Below, one piece after another: positions 35,325-44,038 of a stretch of DNA of 64,000 nt. The DNA comes from Tepidicaulis marinus (GTDB taxonomy: Bacteria > Pseudomonadota > Alphaproteobacteria > Parvibaculales > Parvibaculaceae). The notes beneath the pieces are model-generated. The model did no database searches. It was not told the origin of the DNA and saw only the letters and a program-made list of their open reading frames with translations. Every line of letters starts with the position of its first letter. Positions within the stretch are counted from its first letter, which is position 1. Location of the stretch: positions 1 to 64,000 of the forward strand of contig NZ_BBIO01000003.1 of the NCBI RefSeq assembly GCF_000739695.1, written 5' to 3'. Made by a program: the position numbers and the translations under genes.

Positions 35325-36371
35325 TCAGGGGCAAGGGTTGGGCTGTTCCTGATGGACGGCATTGATTTCTTTTTCAAGTTCATCCGTCCACGGTATATCC
35401 GCCGAGCCGATGGCGAGCTTCAGCTGCTCCATGCTGGTCGCCCCGATAATATTCGAGGTGACGAAAGGCCGGGTCGTGGCGAACTGATTGGCAAGCTGGG
35501 AAGCATCGAGCCCGTGCTTTTTCGCAATCGCCAGATATTTGTCGATGGTTGCCTCGGCAAACGGCGTTTCATAGCGCTGCAGGCGGTTGAAAAGCTGTTT
35601 GCGCGAGCCTTTGGGCAGCGCGCCGTTCTGATATTTGCCGGTGAGATACCCTTGAGCGAGCGGTGAATAAGCCAGAAGCCCGACCTGTTCGCGCAAGGCA
35701 ATTTCGGAAAGGCCGATCTCGAAGGTGCGGTTGAGAAGGTTGTAGGCGTTCTGGATGGACTGCACGCGTGGCTGGTTTTTCATTTCCGCATGATGCAGGA
35801 ATTTCATCGTGCCCCAGGGCGTTTCGTTGGAAAGACCGATCCAGCGCACCTTGCCGGATTTCACCACTTCATCCAGCGCGTCCAGAATTTCCCCGATTGG
35901 ATTTTTCTCTTCGCCCAAATGCTGATAGCTCGTGCCGCCCGCACCGAACATGGCCATGGGCCGGTCCGGCCAGTGCAGCTGATAAAGGTCGATATAATCC
36001 GTCTGCAGACGTTCAAGGGAGCTGTTCACCGCTTCCATGATCTGCCCGCGGGTTTGCTCGGTGGGCGAGCCGTCCTTGCGCAGCCAGTCGAAGGGCGCGC
36101 GGCCTGAGACTTTCGTTGCCAGAATGATCTTGTCGCGGTTCTTTTTCTTTTTGAACCAGGTGCCGATGATGCGTTCCGTCGCCCCTTGCGTTTCTTTGCG
36201 CGGCGGCACGGCGTACATTTCCGCCGTGTCGAAAAAGTTCACGCCCTGCTCGACGGCGTAATCCATCTGCTCGTGGCCTTCGGCCTCCGTATTTTGCTCG
36301 CCCCATGTCATGGTGCCGAGGCAAATAGCGGATACCTTTTGGCCGGTGCGGCCAAGCTCGCGATATTCCAT
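35325..36371 (-). CDS. Tas-like aldo/keto reductase
   Basis: 348 residues, NADP-dependent (beta/alpha)8 oxidoreductase. MEYRELGRTGQKVSAICLGT, TMTWGEQNTEAEGHEQMDYA and NFFDTAEMYAVPPRKETQGA match the Tas subgroup; the catalytic Tyr lies in EMYAVP, Lys in LATKVSG, His in YQLHWPDRP. Tas suppresses tyrosine auxotrophy in E. coli by an unclear route. Standalone leftward gene with its own terminator. Confidence 0.92.
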   Translation of the reverse strand: MEYRELGRTGQKVSAICLGTMTWGEQNTEAEGHEQMDYAVEQGVNFFDTAEMYAVPPRKETQGATERIIGTWFKKKKNRDKIILATKVSGRAPFDWLRKDGSPTEQTRGQIMEAVNSSLERLQTDYIDLYQLHWPDRPMAMFGAGGTSYQHLGEEKNPIGEILDALDEVVKSGKVRWIGLSNETPWGTMKFLHHAEMKNQPRVQSIQNAYNLLNRTFEIGLSEIALREQVGLLAYSPLAQGYLTGKYQNGALPKGSRKQLFNRLQRYETPFAEATIDKYLAIAKKHGLDASQLANQFATTRPFVTSNIIGATSMEQLKLAIGSADIPWTDELEKEINAVHQEQPNPCP

Positions 36372-36430
36372 GAATGTCCCCCTGTAGGTCTTATATTTAT
36401 CGTTGATGTTCGTTGCGGCGGATGCGGCGC

Positions 36431-37180
36431 TCAGCCTTCCCCGTCTTTATGCGTGATTTCTTTTGCCGTTTCACCGGCAGGGGCGGCTTTTTCCCGCGCC
36501 CGCGCGATCAATTTTTCGACGGCGGGGAAAATGCGGTCCACCATCACCTCGATGCCTTCCTCATTAGGATGCATCCCGTCGCCGAGATTAAGCTCCGGCT
36601 CCGCCGCCACGCCGTCGAGAAAGAAGGGATAAAGAAGCACGCCGTATTCCTCGGCGAGACCCGGATAGATGGGATTGAAGGCCCGCTCATACTCGGCGCC
36701 CATATTGGGCGGGGCGAGCATGCCGGCAAGCAGCACGGCAATGCCGCGGCTTTGTAATTCCTCGATGATCGCGGCAAGGTTTTGCCGGGTAAGCTCAGGA
36801 TCGATGCCGCGCAGGGCATCGTTCGAACCGAGCTCGAGAATAACGGCATCGGTCTCAGGCCCCACGGCCCAATCCAGCCTTGCAAGCCCGCCCGAGGAGG
36901 TGTCGCCGGAAACACCCGCATTCATCACGCTTGCGTTATAGCCTTTCTCGGCAAGAGTTTTGCCGAGCTGTTCGGCAAAGCCCTTGCCCGGCGGCAATTG
37001 ATAGCCTGCCGTCAGGCTGTCGCCCAAAGCCACGATTTCCAAGGGTTCTTTGGAGGTTTCGCCCGGCGTTTCTCCGGCTTCCGCCCAAACTGGACCGCCC
37101 GGTATAATCCAGATCAGGGCGGCCAGCGTAAAAGCCAATGACTTTAAGCACTTGCCTGAATACTTGTATGCCGCTTTCAA
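36431..37180 (-). CDS. SGNH arylesterase / TesA-like lysophospholipase
   Basis: 249 residues from a TTG at 37180, the only in-frame start that gives a good signal peptide (basic KAAYKYSGKCLK, then SLAFTLAALIWIIPGG). The much longer open frame continues across the ABC gene and is spurious. Catalytic blocks are intact: ALGDSLTAGYQLPPGKGF (Ser), NAGVSGDTSSGGLARLDW, LELGSNDALRGI, and DGMHPNEEGIEVMVDRI (Asp/His). Periplasmic esterase-thioesterase. Divergent from ybbA/ybbP-type genes, its usual genomic partners. Confidence 0.88.
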   Translation of the reverse strand: MKAAYKYSGKCLKSLAFTLAALIWIIPGGPVWAEAGETPGETSKEPLEIVALGDSLTAGYQLPPGKGFAEQLGKTLAEKGYNASVMNAGVSGDTSSGGLARLDWAVGPETDAVILELGSNDALRGIDPELTRQNLAAIIEELQSRGIAVLLAGMLAPPNMGAEYERAFNPIYPGLAEEYGVLLYPFFLDGVAAEPELNLGDGMHPNEEGIEVMVDRIFPAVEKLIARAREKAAPAGETAKEITHKDGEG

Positions 37181-37243
37181 GGCGCCATATGCGCTAGGAT
37201 GCGGCGCGGCTTTGGCGCGGTATCCCGGAAGATGCGGAGGAGA

Positions 37244-37957
37244 ATGGGTCACGTGGCGAATTCCATTATTGAACTGACCGGTGTCACTTTGACCCTGCCC
37301 AGCCTTGCAGGCGAGGTCAATATTTTGCGCGGCATCTCCCTTGATATAGCGCCGGGCGAAGCGGTTGGCATGGTCGGGCCCTCCGGATCGGGCAAAAGCA
37401 CGCTGCTCATGGTGCTGGCGGGGCTCGAAAGCCCGTCCGGCGGCTCCGTCAAGGTAGCGGGCGCGGAGCTCACCAAGCTCGATGAAGACGGGCTCGCCCG
37501 CTTCCGCCGGGATCATGTAGGCATTGTCTTTCAATCTTTCCACCTGGTGCCCACCATGACGGCGCTGGAAAATGTCGCGGTGCCGCTGGAACTTGCCGGC
37601 AGAGCGGATGCTTTCGAGCGGGCCGAGGAAGAGCTGAAACTCGTCGGCCTTTCGCACCGGCTCGATCATTATCCCGGCCAGCTTTCGGGCGGCGAGCAGC
37701 AGCGCGTGGCGCTTGCCCGCGCGGTGGCGGGGGATCCTGAAATTCTGATGGCGGATGAGCCGACCGGCAATCTCGATGCGGCAACGGGCGAGCAGATCGT
37801 CGAGCTGATGTTCGATCTGCACCGCAGGCGCGGCACGACCATGGTGCTCATCACCCATGACAATGAGCTTGCAGGCATGTGCGACAAGGTGGTGCGGCTG
37901 AAAGACGGCAAGGTCGAGAGCGTGCATCCGGGCGCCCGCCGCGCCGCCGCGCAATAG
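37244..37957 (+). CDS. YbbA-type ABC transporter ATPase
   Basis: 237 residues from the ATG at 37244; a GTG at 37253 (12 nt after the GGAGG) is equally possible and an upstream ATG at 37199 cannot be excluded. MacB/LolD-like ATPase: Walker A GPSGSGKST, Q-loop VFQSFHLVPTMTALENV, signature LSGGEQQRVALARA, Walker B ILMADEPTGNLD, switch His in LITHDNE. Works with the following FtsX-like permease; in E. coli YbbA-YbbP lie beside tesA and the arylesterase gene here sits in the corresponding place, divergently. Confidence 0.93.
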   Translation: MGHVANSIIELTGVTLTLPSLAGEVNILRGISLDIAPGEAVGMVGPSGSGKSTLLMVLAGLESPSGGSVKVAGAELTKLDEDGLARFRRDHVGIVFQSFHLVPTMTALENVAVPLELAGRADAFERAEEELKLVGLSHRLDHYPGQLSGGEQQRVALARAVAGDPEILMADEPTGNLDAATGEQIVELMFDLHRRRGTTMVLITHDNELAGMCDKVVRLKDGKVESVHPGARRAAAQ

Positions 37958-37967
37958 GCGCGGGATC

Positions 37968-40523
37968 ATGGCAGCATCTCTTTCCTCTTTCGATGAATTC
38001 AAGATCGCGGCCCGTTTCGCCCGGCGCGAGCTGCGCGCGGGGCTGAAAGGCTTCCGCATCTTTCTGGCCTGCCTGATGCTCGGTGTTGCGGCAATTGCCG
38101 GTGTGGGCTCGGTTTCCTCCGCCCTTGTCGAAGGGCTCTCGCAGGAGGGTCAGACGATTTTGGGCGGCGATGTGAGTCTGCGCCTCATTCACCGGGAGGC
38201 GCGCGAAGATGAGCTTGCCTATTTGCGCGCAAGCGGCGAAGTCTCGCAGGTTATTGAAATGCGCGCCATGTCCCACGCGCCGAAGACCGATGAGCGCTCG
38301 CTGGTGGAGCTGAAAAGCGTCGATGATCTTTATCCGCTTTATGGGACGCTTTCTCTTTCAAACGGCGCGCGGCTGCAGGAGGCGCTTACCAAAAAAGAAG
38401 GGGTTTGGGGCTCGGTTGCTGAGCAGACCTTGCTCGACAGGCTCGGTGTCGGCCTCGGCGACACCGTCAAAGTCGGCGATCTTGAAACGCAGATCCGCGC
38501 CATTATCGAGCGTGAGCCCGACAAGCTTTCCGGCGGCATGGCTTTCGGCCCGAGGCTTTTCGTAAGCGGGGAGGCGGTGCGCGCGAGCGGGCTCATCCGC
38601 CCGGGCTCGCTTGCTCAGTTCCATTACCGTGTGAAACTGCCCGAGGCGCAGCGCTCCAATGCCGCCGTTGCCGCCTTCGTCGATGAAACGGAAAGCCGTT
38701 TTCCGCAGGCAGGCTGGCGCATTCAGGACCGCTCGGATTCCGCGCCCTCCGTGCGCCGTTTCGTCAAACGCGTCGCGCTTTTCCTTACGCTGGTCGGGCT
38801 GACCGCGCTGATCGTCGGCGGGGTCGGCGTCGGCAATGCGGTGACGAGCTATCTCGATTCCAAGCGCGAGGTGATTGCGACGTTCAAATGCCTCGGCGCG
38901 CCGGGCCGGCTCGTCTTCCGGCTTTATCTTCTGCAAGTGGTTGCGCTTTCGCTGATCGGCATCGTGCTGGGGCTTGGGCTCGGCGCGGCCGTTCCCTTCA
39001 TCGTGCAAAGTGCGGCGGGTGATCTTATCCCCGTGCCCGCGCGCTTTGCGATTTATTCCGAGCCTTTGCTGCTGGCGGCGGCATACGGATTTTTGACGGC
39101 GCTTGCCTTTGCCATCTGGCCGCTTGCGCGGGCAAGGGAAATACCAGCGACGGGGCTTTTCCGCGATATCGTCGCGCCCGTGCGCCGCTGGCCGCGCCCG
39201 CCTTATGTCATTGCGACGGGCGGGGCGCTGCTTCTGCTTGCCGCCCTTGCCATTGGGCTCACCGATGAGCGGCTCTTTGCCGCCTGGTTCGTTGCGGGCG
39301 CGGGGCTGAGCTTCATAGTCCTGCGTTTTACCGGCCAGGGGCTGATGTGGCTTGCCCGCAAAGCGCCCCGCGTGCGCCAGCCGCAATTGCGCCTTGCGAT
39401 CGCCAATCTGCATAGGCCGGGGGCGGCTACGCCGAGCGTCGTGCTCTCTCTCGGCCTCGGCCTCACGCTGCTTGTCACGGTCTCGCTCATTGACGGCAAT
39501 ATCGAAGCGCAGGTCCAAGGCGAGCTGCCGGACCGCGCGCCTTCCTTTTTCTTTGTCGATATCGGCCCGGAGCAGGTGGAAGAGTTCGAGCGCATCGTGA
39601 ATGAGACACCGGGTGTCGAAGCGATGAACCGTGTGCCCATGCTGCGCGGGCGGATTACCGAAATCGCAGGCACGCGTTCGGAAGACATGGAAGTGCCGCC
39701 CAATGTTGCCTGGGCGCTGCAGGGTGACCGGGGCATTACCTATGCCGAAGATCTGCCCGACAATTCCACCCTGGTGCGCGGGGAGTGGTGGGGCCCTGGC
39801 TATGACGGTCCGCCGCTTGTCTCGCTCTCCGAAGAGCTGGCCGCCGGGTTCGGCATGGAAGTCGGCGATATGCTGACCGTCAATGTGCTGGGCCGGCCCT
39901 TGAGTGCGCGGCTTGCCAATACGCGCGAGATCGACTGGCAGTCGGTCGGCATCAATTTCGTGCTCGTCTTCTCGCCGGGCGCGCTTGCCGGCGCGCCGCA
40001 TACGCATCTGGCGACCGTCACCATGGAAGCGGAAAACGAGCTGCAATTGCAGCGCGATGTCTCGCGCGCCTTTCCGAATGTGACGAGTGTGCGCGTCAAG
40101 GAAGCGCTGGAGACGATCAATGCCATGATCGAAAACTTTGCCGTGGCGGTGCGCGCCACCAGCATCGTGACATTGAGCGCGGGCGTTCTCGTGCTGGCGG
40201 GTGCCATGGCAGCGGGGCACCGGCGGCGGGTCTATGACGCGGTGATCCTGAAGGTGCTGGGCGCTACAAGAGGCCGGGTGCTCGGCGCTTATGCGATGGA
40301 ATATCTGGCGCTCGGGCTCGGCACGGCGGTCATTGCCTCGGGCGCCGGGGCGCTTGCCGCCTGGCTCGTCATCACGCAAGTGATGGAAGCGCCCTGGACT
40401 TTCCTGCCCTGGACCTTGGCGGCGACGGTGCTGGGCGGGGCTGCGGCGACCCTCGGGCTTGGTCTTCTCGGCACTTATAGCGCGCTCTCGGCAAAGGCCG
40501 CTCCCGTGCTGCGGGCGGAGTAG
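37968..40523 (+). CDS. YbbP-type FtsX-family ABC permease
   Basis: 851 residues. One N-terminal transmembrane helix (FLACLMLGVAAIAGVGSVS), a large periplasmic MacB-like domain (about 60-240), then an FtsX core (LFLTLVGLTALIVGGVGVGN, with further helices through about 440), a second periplasmic part, and a C-terminal FtsX core (SIVTLSAGVLVLAGAMAAGH and onward). This ten-helix duplication is typical of YbbP. Probably extracts or exports lipids or lipoproteins rather than small solutes, by analogy. 10 bp after the ATPase. Confidence 0.93.
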   Translation: MAASLSSFDEFKIAARFARRELRAGLKGFRIFLACLMLGVAAIAGVGSVSSALVEGLSQEGQTILGGDVSLRLIHREAREDELAYLRASGEVSQVIEMRAMSHAPKTDERSLVELKSVDDLYPLYGTLSLSNGARLQEALTKKEGVWGSVAEQTLLDRLGVGLGDTVKVGDLETQIRAIIEREPDKLSGGMAFGPRLFVSGEAVRASGLIRPGSLAQFHYRVKLPEAQRSNAAVAAFVDETESRFPQAGWRIQDRSDSAPSVRRFVKRVALFLTLVGLTALIVGGVGVGNAVTSYLDSKREVIATFKCLGAPGRLVFRLYLLQVVALSLIGIVLGLGLGAAVPFIVQSAAGDLIPVPARFAIYSEPLLLAAAYGFLTALAFAIWPLARAREIPATGLFRDIVAPVRRWPRPPYVIATGGALLLLAALAIGLTDERLFAAWFVAGAGLSFIVLRFTGQGLMWLARKAPRVRQPQLRLAIANLHRPGAATPSVVLSLGLGLTLLVTVSLIDGNIEAQVQGELPDRAPSFFFVDIGPEQVEEFERIVNETPGVEAMNRVPMLRGRITEIAGTRSEDMEVPPNVAWALQGDRGITYAEDLPDNSTLVRGEWWGPGYDGPPLVSLSEELAAGFGMEVGDMLTVNVLGRPLSARLANTREIDWQSVGINFVLVFSPGALAGAPHTHLATVTMEAENELQLQRDVSRAFPNVTSVRVKEALETINAMIENFAVAVRATSIVTLSAGVLVLAGAMAAGHRRRVYDAVILKVLGATRGRVLGAYAMEYLALGLGTAVIASGAGALAAWLVITQVMEAPWTFLPWTLAATVLGGAAATLGLGLLGTYSALSAKAAPVLRAE

Positions 40524-40554
40524 CGGTATAACTATCTGAAAAGAAAGAGTTTTA

Positions 40555-40583
40555 AGCCGGGTTTCGTACCCGGTTTCTTCTCC
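40555..40583 (+). terminator. Terminator of the ABC permease
   Basis: CCGGGT / ACCCGG stem with TTCGT loop followed by TTTCTTCTCCTT; sits directly in front of the next promoter (40584). Confidence 0.75.
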
Positions 40584-40612
40584 TTGAAAAACATAGATAT
40601 CTATTTTATATA
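40584..40612 (+). promoter_or_regulatory. Promoter with palindromic operator for the Acg-like / MarR pair
   Basis: TTGAAA (40584-40589), 17-bp spacer, TATATA (40607-40612). The perfect 12-bp palindrome ATAGATATCTAT (40593-40604) occupies the spacer, where a bound repressor would block RNA polymerase. The MarR gene at the end of the transcript is the obvious candidate repressor. Confidence 0.7.
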
Positions 40613-40640
40613 TACCTATGAAACTACACAGGAGCTTGTC

Positions 40641-41810
40641 ATGATTACCCGCCGTGCCCTTCTTCTTACGGGCGGCGCCAGCCTTGCGGTTCTGGGCGGC
40701 GCCGGTACCTATGTTCTTTCCAAGGATATCGATCCTGCCCGCGCGCCCTGGGAAGCAGCGAGCCGGGGCTTCGGGGATATCCGCCTCGATGCGGCGGCCT
40801 ATGCCATTCTCGCGCCCAATCCGCATAACAGGCAGCCTTGGGCAATCGAGCTGAAGGGTGAGGACCGGTTGGTGCTGACCTGCGATCTTGATCGTCTTCT
40901 GCCCGAAACCGACCCGCCGAACCGGCAGATCACGATCGGGCTCGGCGCGTTTCTGGAGCTTCTGCGTCAGGCGGCATCGGAAAAAGGATATGAAGCGCGC
41001 ATCACCCCTTTCCCGGAAGGCGAACCTTATCCGCTGCTCGATGAGCGGCCCATCGCCGAGGTCGTCTTCACGCGCGCGAAAGTGAGGCGCGATCCTCTCT
41101 TCGGAGAGGCGCTTGCGCGGCGCACCTTGCGGGATAATTTTTCATCGAAGCCGGTTTCGCCTGAGGTGCTGGAAAAACTCCGGGCACTTGCCTTTGACGG
41201 CGCGCCGGATTGGGCGGGCGCGGCGCCCGGCCGCTTTGCCTGGAGTGTGGAAGAAGAAAGGGTCGAGGCGCTGAAAGCGCTTTGCCGGGAGGGCTGGCTT
41301 GCGGAAACCTCGGCGCCCGCGCCCCATGCGGAAAGCACGAAGCTGACGCGGATCGGGGCAAGCGAAGTCAATGCCAACCCCGACGGGATTTCCCTTACCG
41401 GCCCCATGATGGAAGCCATGCAGCTTACAGGGCTCCTTAGCCGGGAAAAGATGGATGAGAAAGGCAGCCTTGCCCATCAAGGCACGCTCAATTTTTATAA
41501 CGGGCTCATCGACAGCGCCGCCGCTTTCGGCTGGCTGACGAGCCCGGCAAACACGCGGGCCGATCAGCTCCAGGCGGGGGCGGACTGGCTACGGCTCAAT
41601 CTCGCCGCCACCAGGCTCGGCCTTGGGTTTCATCCCTTGAGCCAGGTGCTGCAGGAATTTCCGGAAATGGCGCCGCATTACGAGCGCTGCCACGCCATGC
41701 TCGGCATTTCTGCGCCCGCACGCGTGCAAGGGCTCTTCCGCTTCGGTTATGCTGCCTTTCCCGAGCCCGCGCCCCGCTGGCCGCTGCAATCGAGATTGAT
41801 CGCCTTATGA
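40641..41810 (+). CDS. Acg-family FMN-binding nitroreductase-like protein
   Basis: 389 residues; ATG at 40641 preceded by GGAG. The N-terminus MITRRALLLTGGASLAVLGG looks like a twin-arginine export signal. Nitroreductase-fold motifs: AILAPNPHNRQPWAIEL (FMN phosphate/ribityl contacts), RQITIGLGAFLELLRQAA, RRTLRDNFSSKPVSPEVL, and AAAFGWLTSPANTRADQLQA. Acg-type proteins in Mycobacterium bind FMN and are linked to stress and nitro-compound handling. Overlaps the MarR start by 4 bases (ATGA), so the two form an operon. Confidence 0.88.
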   Translation: MITRRALLLTGGASLAVLGGAGTYVLSKDIDPARAPWEAASRGFGDIRLDAAAYAILAPNPHNRQPWAIELKGEDRLVLTCDLDRLLPETDPPNRQITIGLGAFLELLRQAASEKGYEARITPFPEGEPYPLLDERPIAEVVFTRAKVRRDPLFGEALARRTLRDNFSSKPVSPEVLEKLRALAFDGAPDWAGAAPGRFAWSVEEERVEALKALCREGWLAETSAPAPHAESTKLTRIGASEVNANPDGISLTGPMMEAMQLTGLLSREKMDEKGSLAHQGTLNFYNGLIDSAAAFGWLTSPANTRADQLQAGADWLRLNLAATRLGLGFHPLSQVLQEFPEMAPHYERCHAMLGISAPARVQGLFRFGYAAFPEPAPRWPLQSRLIAL

Positions 41811-42307
41811 CCGGCAAAGACAAGCCCTCCAAGCCGGAGCCCTCACATAAAGACGCGGCCCCCGCCGGGCTGCCGGGGGACCCGCGCGCCTTTGCGGTGA
41901 TGACGGAAATCAGCATCATCGCGCATCTGGCCGACAATCTTTTTGCCCGGGTTTTGCCGGACGGGCTGACGGTCGCCCAGTTCGCGGTGCTCAATCATCT
42001 TCTGCGCCTCAAAAAAGAAGAAACGATCGGCGAGCTGGCAAGCGCCCATCAGGTCTCCCAGCCCACCATGTCCTCCACCGTGCGCAAGCTGGAAGACAAG
42101 AAGCTGGTGCGCCTCGTGCCGGACGCGGGGGACCGGCGCATCAAGCGTGTGGCCGTAACGAGGGCGGGCGAGGCCATGCGCGGGGAAGCGGTTGCCCGGA
42201 TGCGTCCTTTGGCAGGCGAACTTCTCGGCCAGATAGGGGAAGAAGACTGGGCGCGCATTCACCCGGTGCTCACCCGCCTGCGTATTCTGCTGGATAAGGC
42301 GAGGTGA
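41807..42307 (+). CDS. MarR-family transcriptional regulator
   Basis: 166 residues with a Pro/Lys-rich, disordered 25-residue N-terminus. Winged-helix core: LTVAQFAVLNHLLRLKKEET, IGELASAHQVSQPTMSSTVR (recognition helix), KLEDKKLVRLVPDAGDRRIK (wing). Translationally coupled to the Acg-like gene. Likely autoregulates the pair through the palindrome in the promoter spacer at 40593-40604. Confidence 0.92.
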   Translation: MTGKDKPSKPEPSHKDAAPAGLPGDPRAFAVMTEISIIAHLADNLFARVLPDGLTVAQFAVLNHLLRLKKEETIGELASAHQVSQPTMSSTVRKLEDKKLVRLVPDAGDRRIKRVAVTRAGEAMRGEAVARMRPLAGELLGQIGEEDWARIHPVLTRLRILLDKAR

Positions 42308-42479
42308 GTGGAGCCGGATGAGGCACCCGCCCCGGCGGAAATCTTCAGAAACCTTTAAAAATAAAGGGCTTTTTCCTTCTCCCTTGCCGAAGTTTCATCC
42401 GCTTGAGCTTGAAACGGCCACAATTCCAGACAATATTACTTGGGATTTCTTTCACTCCATGCAGAGAGGTGAAACACGC

Positions 42480-43241
42480 ATGGCTGGTTTTGACGAACGC
42501 AGAGTCTATTCGGGCGCTGCAGGCACGCGCGCGCAGGGCGCTGAAATCGATGCGGGCCTGCGCACCTACATGCTGCGGGTCTACAACTATATGGCTGGTG
42601 CGCTCGCGCTGACGGGTGTGGTTGCTTACGCCTTCTTCCAGATGAGCGTGGCGCCGAGCGCCGATGGCGGCCTTGCCCTGACGCAGCTGGGGCAGACGCT
42701 CTATGCAACGCCGCTGAAATGGGTGGTGATGCTGGCGCCGCTTGCCATGGTGTTCTTTCTGTCTTTCCGCATCCATAAAATGAGCGTGGGCGCGGCGCAG
42801 ACCACCTTCTGGCTCTATGCCGGCATGGTCGGCGTGTCGCTGGCCACGATCTTCATGATCTATACGGGCAACTCCATCGCGCGGGTCTTCTTCATCACCG
42901 CGCTCTCCTTCGGCGCTCTTAGCCTTTACGGCTATACGACGAAGCGGGACCTGTCGGGTATGGGCTCGTTCCTGTTCATGGGGCTGATCGGCATCATCAT
43001 CGCCATGGTGGTCAATATCTTCCTTGAAAGCTCGGCGCTGCAATTCGCGATCTCCGTGATCGGCGTGCTGGTCTTCGCGGGTCTGACCGCCTATGACACG
43101 CAGTCGATAAAGGAAATGTATTACGAGGGCGATGGCCATGCGGTGGCCGCGAAAAAGTCGATCATGGGCGCGCTGCGTCTCTATCTCGACTTCCTCAATA
43201 TGTTCCTCTTCCTCTTGCAGCTTTTCGGCAATCGGGAATAG
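42480..43241 (+). CDS. Bax inhibitor-1 / YccA family membrane protein
   Basis: 253 residues from the ATG at 42480 (GAGAGGTGA upstream). Seven hydrophobic helices: YNYMAGALALTGVVAYAFF first, FLFMGLIGIIIAMVVNIFL and AISVIGVLVFAGLTAYDTQS with the conserved AYDTQ signature, and LYLDFLNMFLFLLQLFGNRE at the C-terminus. In bacteria BI-1 proteins are proposed pH-sensitive calcium leak channels or modulators of FtsH. A leader motif (ybhL RNA) is described upstream of relatives, but I did not recognise it in the 172-bp gap. Confidence 0.95.
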   Translation: MAGFDERRVYSGAAGTRAQGAEIDAGLRTYMLRVYNYMAGALALTGVVAYAFFQMSVAPSADGGLALTQLGQTLYATPLKWVVMLAPLAMVFFLSFRIHKMSVGAAQTTFWLYAGMVGVSLATIFMIYTGNSIARVFFITALSFGALSLYGYTTKRDLSGMGSFLFMGLIGIIIAMVVNIFLESSALQFAISVIGVLVFAGLTAYDTQSIKEMYYEGDGHAVAAKKSIMGALRLYLDFLNMFLFLLQLFGNRE

Positions 43242-43265
43242 CGCCAAGGACACACGAATGTGAGG

Positions 43266-43293
43266 AAAACCCCGGCATATGACCGGGGTTTTT
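43266..43293 (+). terminator. Terminator of the Bax-inhibitor gene
   Basis: CCCCGG / CCGGGG with 7-nt loop, A-run before and TTTTT after. Confidence 0.9.
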
Positions 43294-43338
43294 CTTTATC
43301 ATCCCGCCATCTGCCATTCACCGAAACGGGGAGACCAC

Positions 43339-43971
43339 ATGATCCAGGTGCACCATCTCAACGAATCGCGCTCGCAGCGCATCCTCTGGCTTCTGGAAGA
43401 GCTGGAGCTGCCTTACGAGGTCGTGAAATATGAGCGCGACGCCAATACGCGCCGCGCGCCCGACAGTCTGAAAAAAGTGCATCCGCTCGGCAAATCGCCG
43501 GTGATCACGGACGGGGAGAAGACGGTTGCCGAAACCGGCGCGATCATCGAATACATCTTGCGCAAATACGGCAAGGGCAGGCTCATGCCGGCGCCCGACA
43601 CGGAAGACTATTTCACTTACGCTCAGTGGCTGCATTATGCCGAAGGCTCGGCCATGACGCCGTTCCTGATGACGCTCTTCAACGGCTTTCTGGGTGAGGC
43701 GGGCGCGCCGCTGCAGCCGATCCTCGATGCCGAATGTAAAAAGCAGCTCGACTATATCGACCTGACGCTCTCCAAGCAGCCTTACCTGATGGGCGCGGAG
43801 CTGACGGGGGCGGATATCAATCTTTCCTTCGTGCTGGAAGCGGCGGGCTCGCGCGGCTGGCTGAAGGACTATCCCGCGCTCACCGAATATGTGAAACGGC
43901 TGCAGGCCCGCGCGCCCTATCAGCGCGCGCTTAAAACCGGCGGGCCTTACAGCTTCGTTATGCAGGCGTAA
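43339..43971 (+). CDS. Glutathione S-transferase
   Basis: 210 residues from the ATG at 43339 (GGGGAGA upstream). N-terminal thioredoxin-like domain: VHHLNESRSQRILWLLEELE (Ser/Arg active-site region), HPLGKSPVITDGEKTVAETG and AIIEYILRKYGKG with the GSH-contacting Pro and Glu-Thr/Ser pair. All-helical C-terminal domain with TLSKQPYLMGAELTGADINL. Detoxification or maleylacetoacetate-like isomerisation; the class resembles fungal GTT1/YfcG-type. Confidence 0.93.
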   Translation: MIQVHHLNESRSQRILWLLEELELPYEVVKYERDANTRRAPDSLKKVHPLGKSPVITDGEKTVAETGAIIEYILRKYGKGRLMPAPDTEDYFTYAQWLHYAEGSAMTPFLMTLFNGFLGEAGAPLQPILDAECKKQLDYIDLTLSKQPYLMGAELTGADINLSFVLEAAGSRGWLKDYPALTEYVKRLQARAPYQRALKTGGPYSFVMQA

Positions 43972-43994
43972 GGCTTGGCATCCGTTCGAAAAAA

Positions 43995-44026
43995 GACGGC
44001 CCGGAATTCCCGGGCCGTTTCTTTTT
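43995..44026. terminator. Terminator between GST and DUF2794 genes
   Basis: ACGGCCCGG / CCGGGCCGT with 5-nt loop; followed by TTCTTTTT on the + strand and A-rich on the left, so usable for both convergent genes. Confidence 0.9.
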
Positions 44027-44038
44027 GGGGATTGCCTC

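Noticed and set aside
37181-38059. Upstream extension of the arylesterase frame to 38059
   Set aside because: It runs across the ABC ATPase gene on the other strand and has no esterase homology; the signal peptide begins at 37180.
38358-40826. 822-codon minus-strand frame opposite the ABC permease
   Set aside because: Low-complexity Arg/Gln/Asp-rich translation and complete overlap with an identified permease.
42308-42479. ybhL leader RNA before the Bax-inhibitor gene
   Set aside because: The motif is described for relatives, but I could not identify its conserved structure here.
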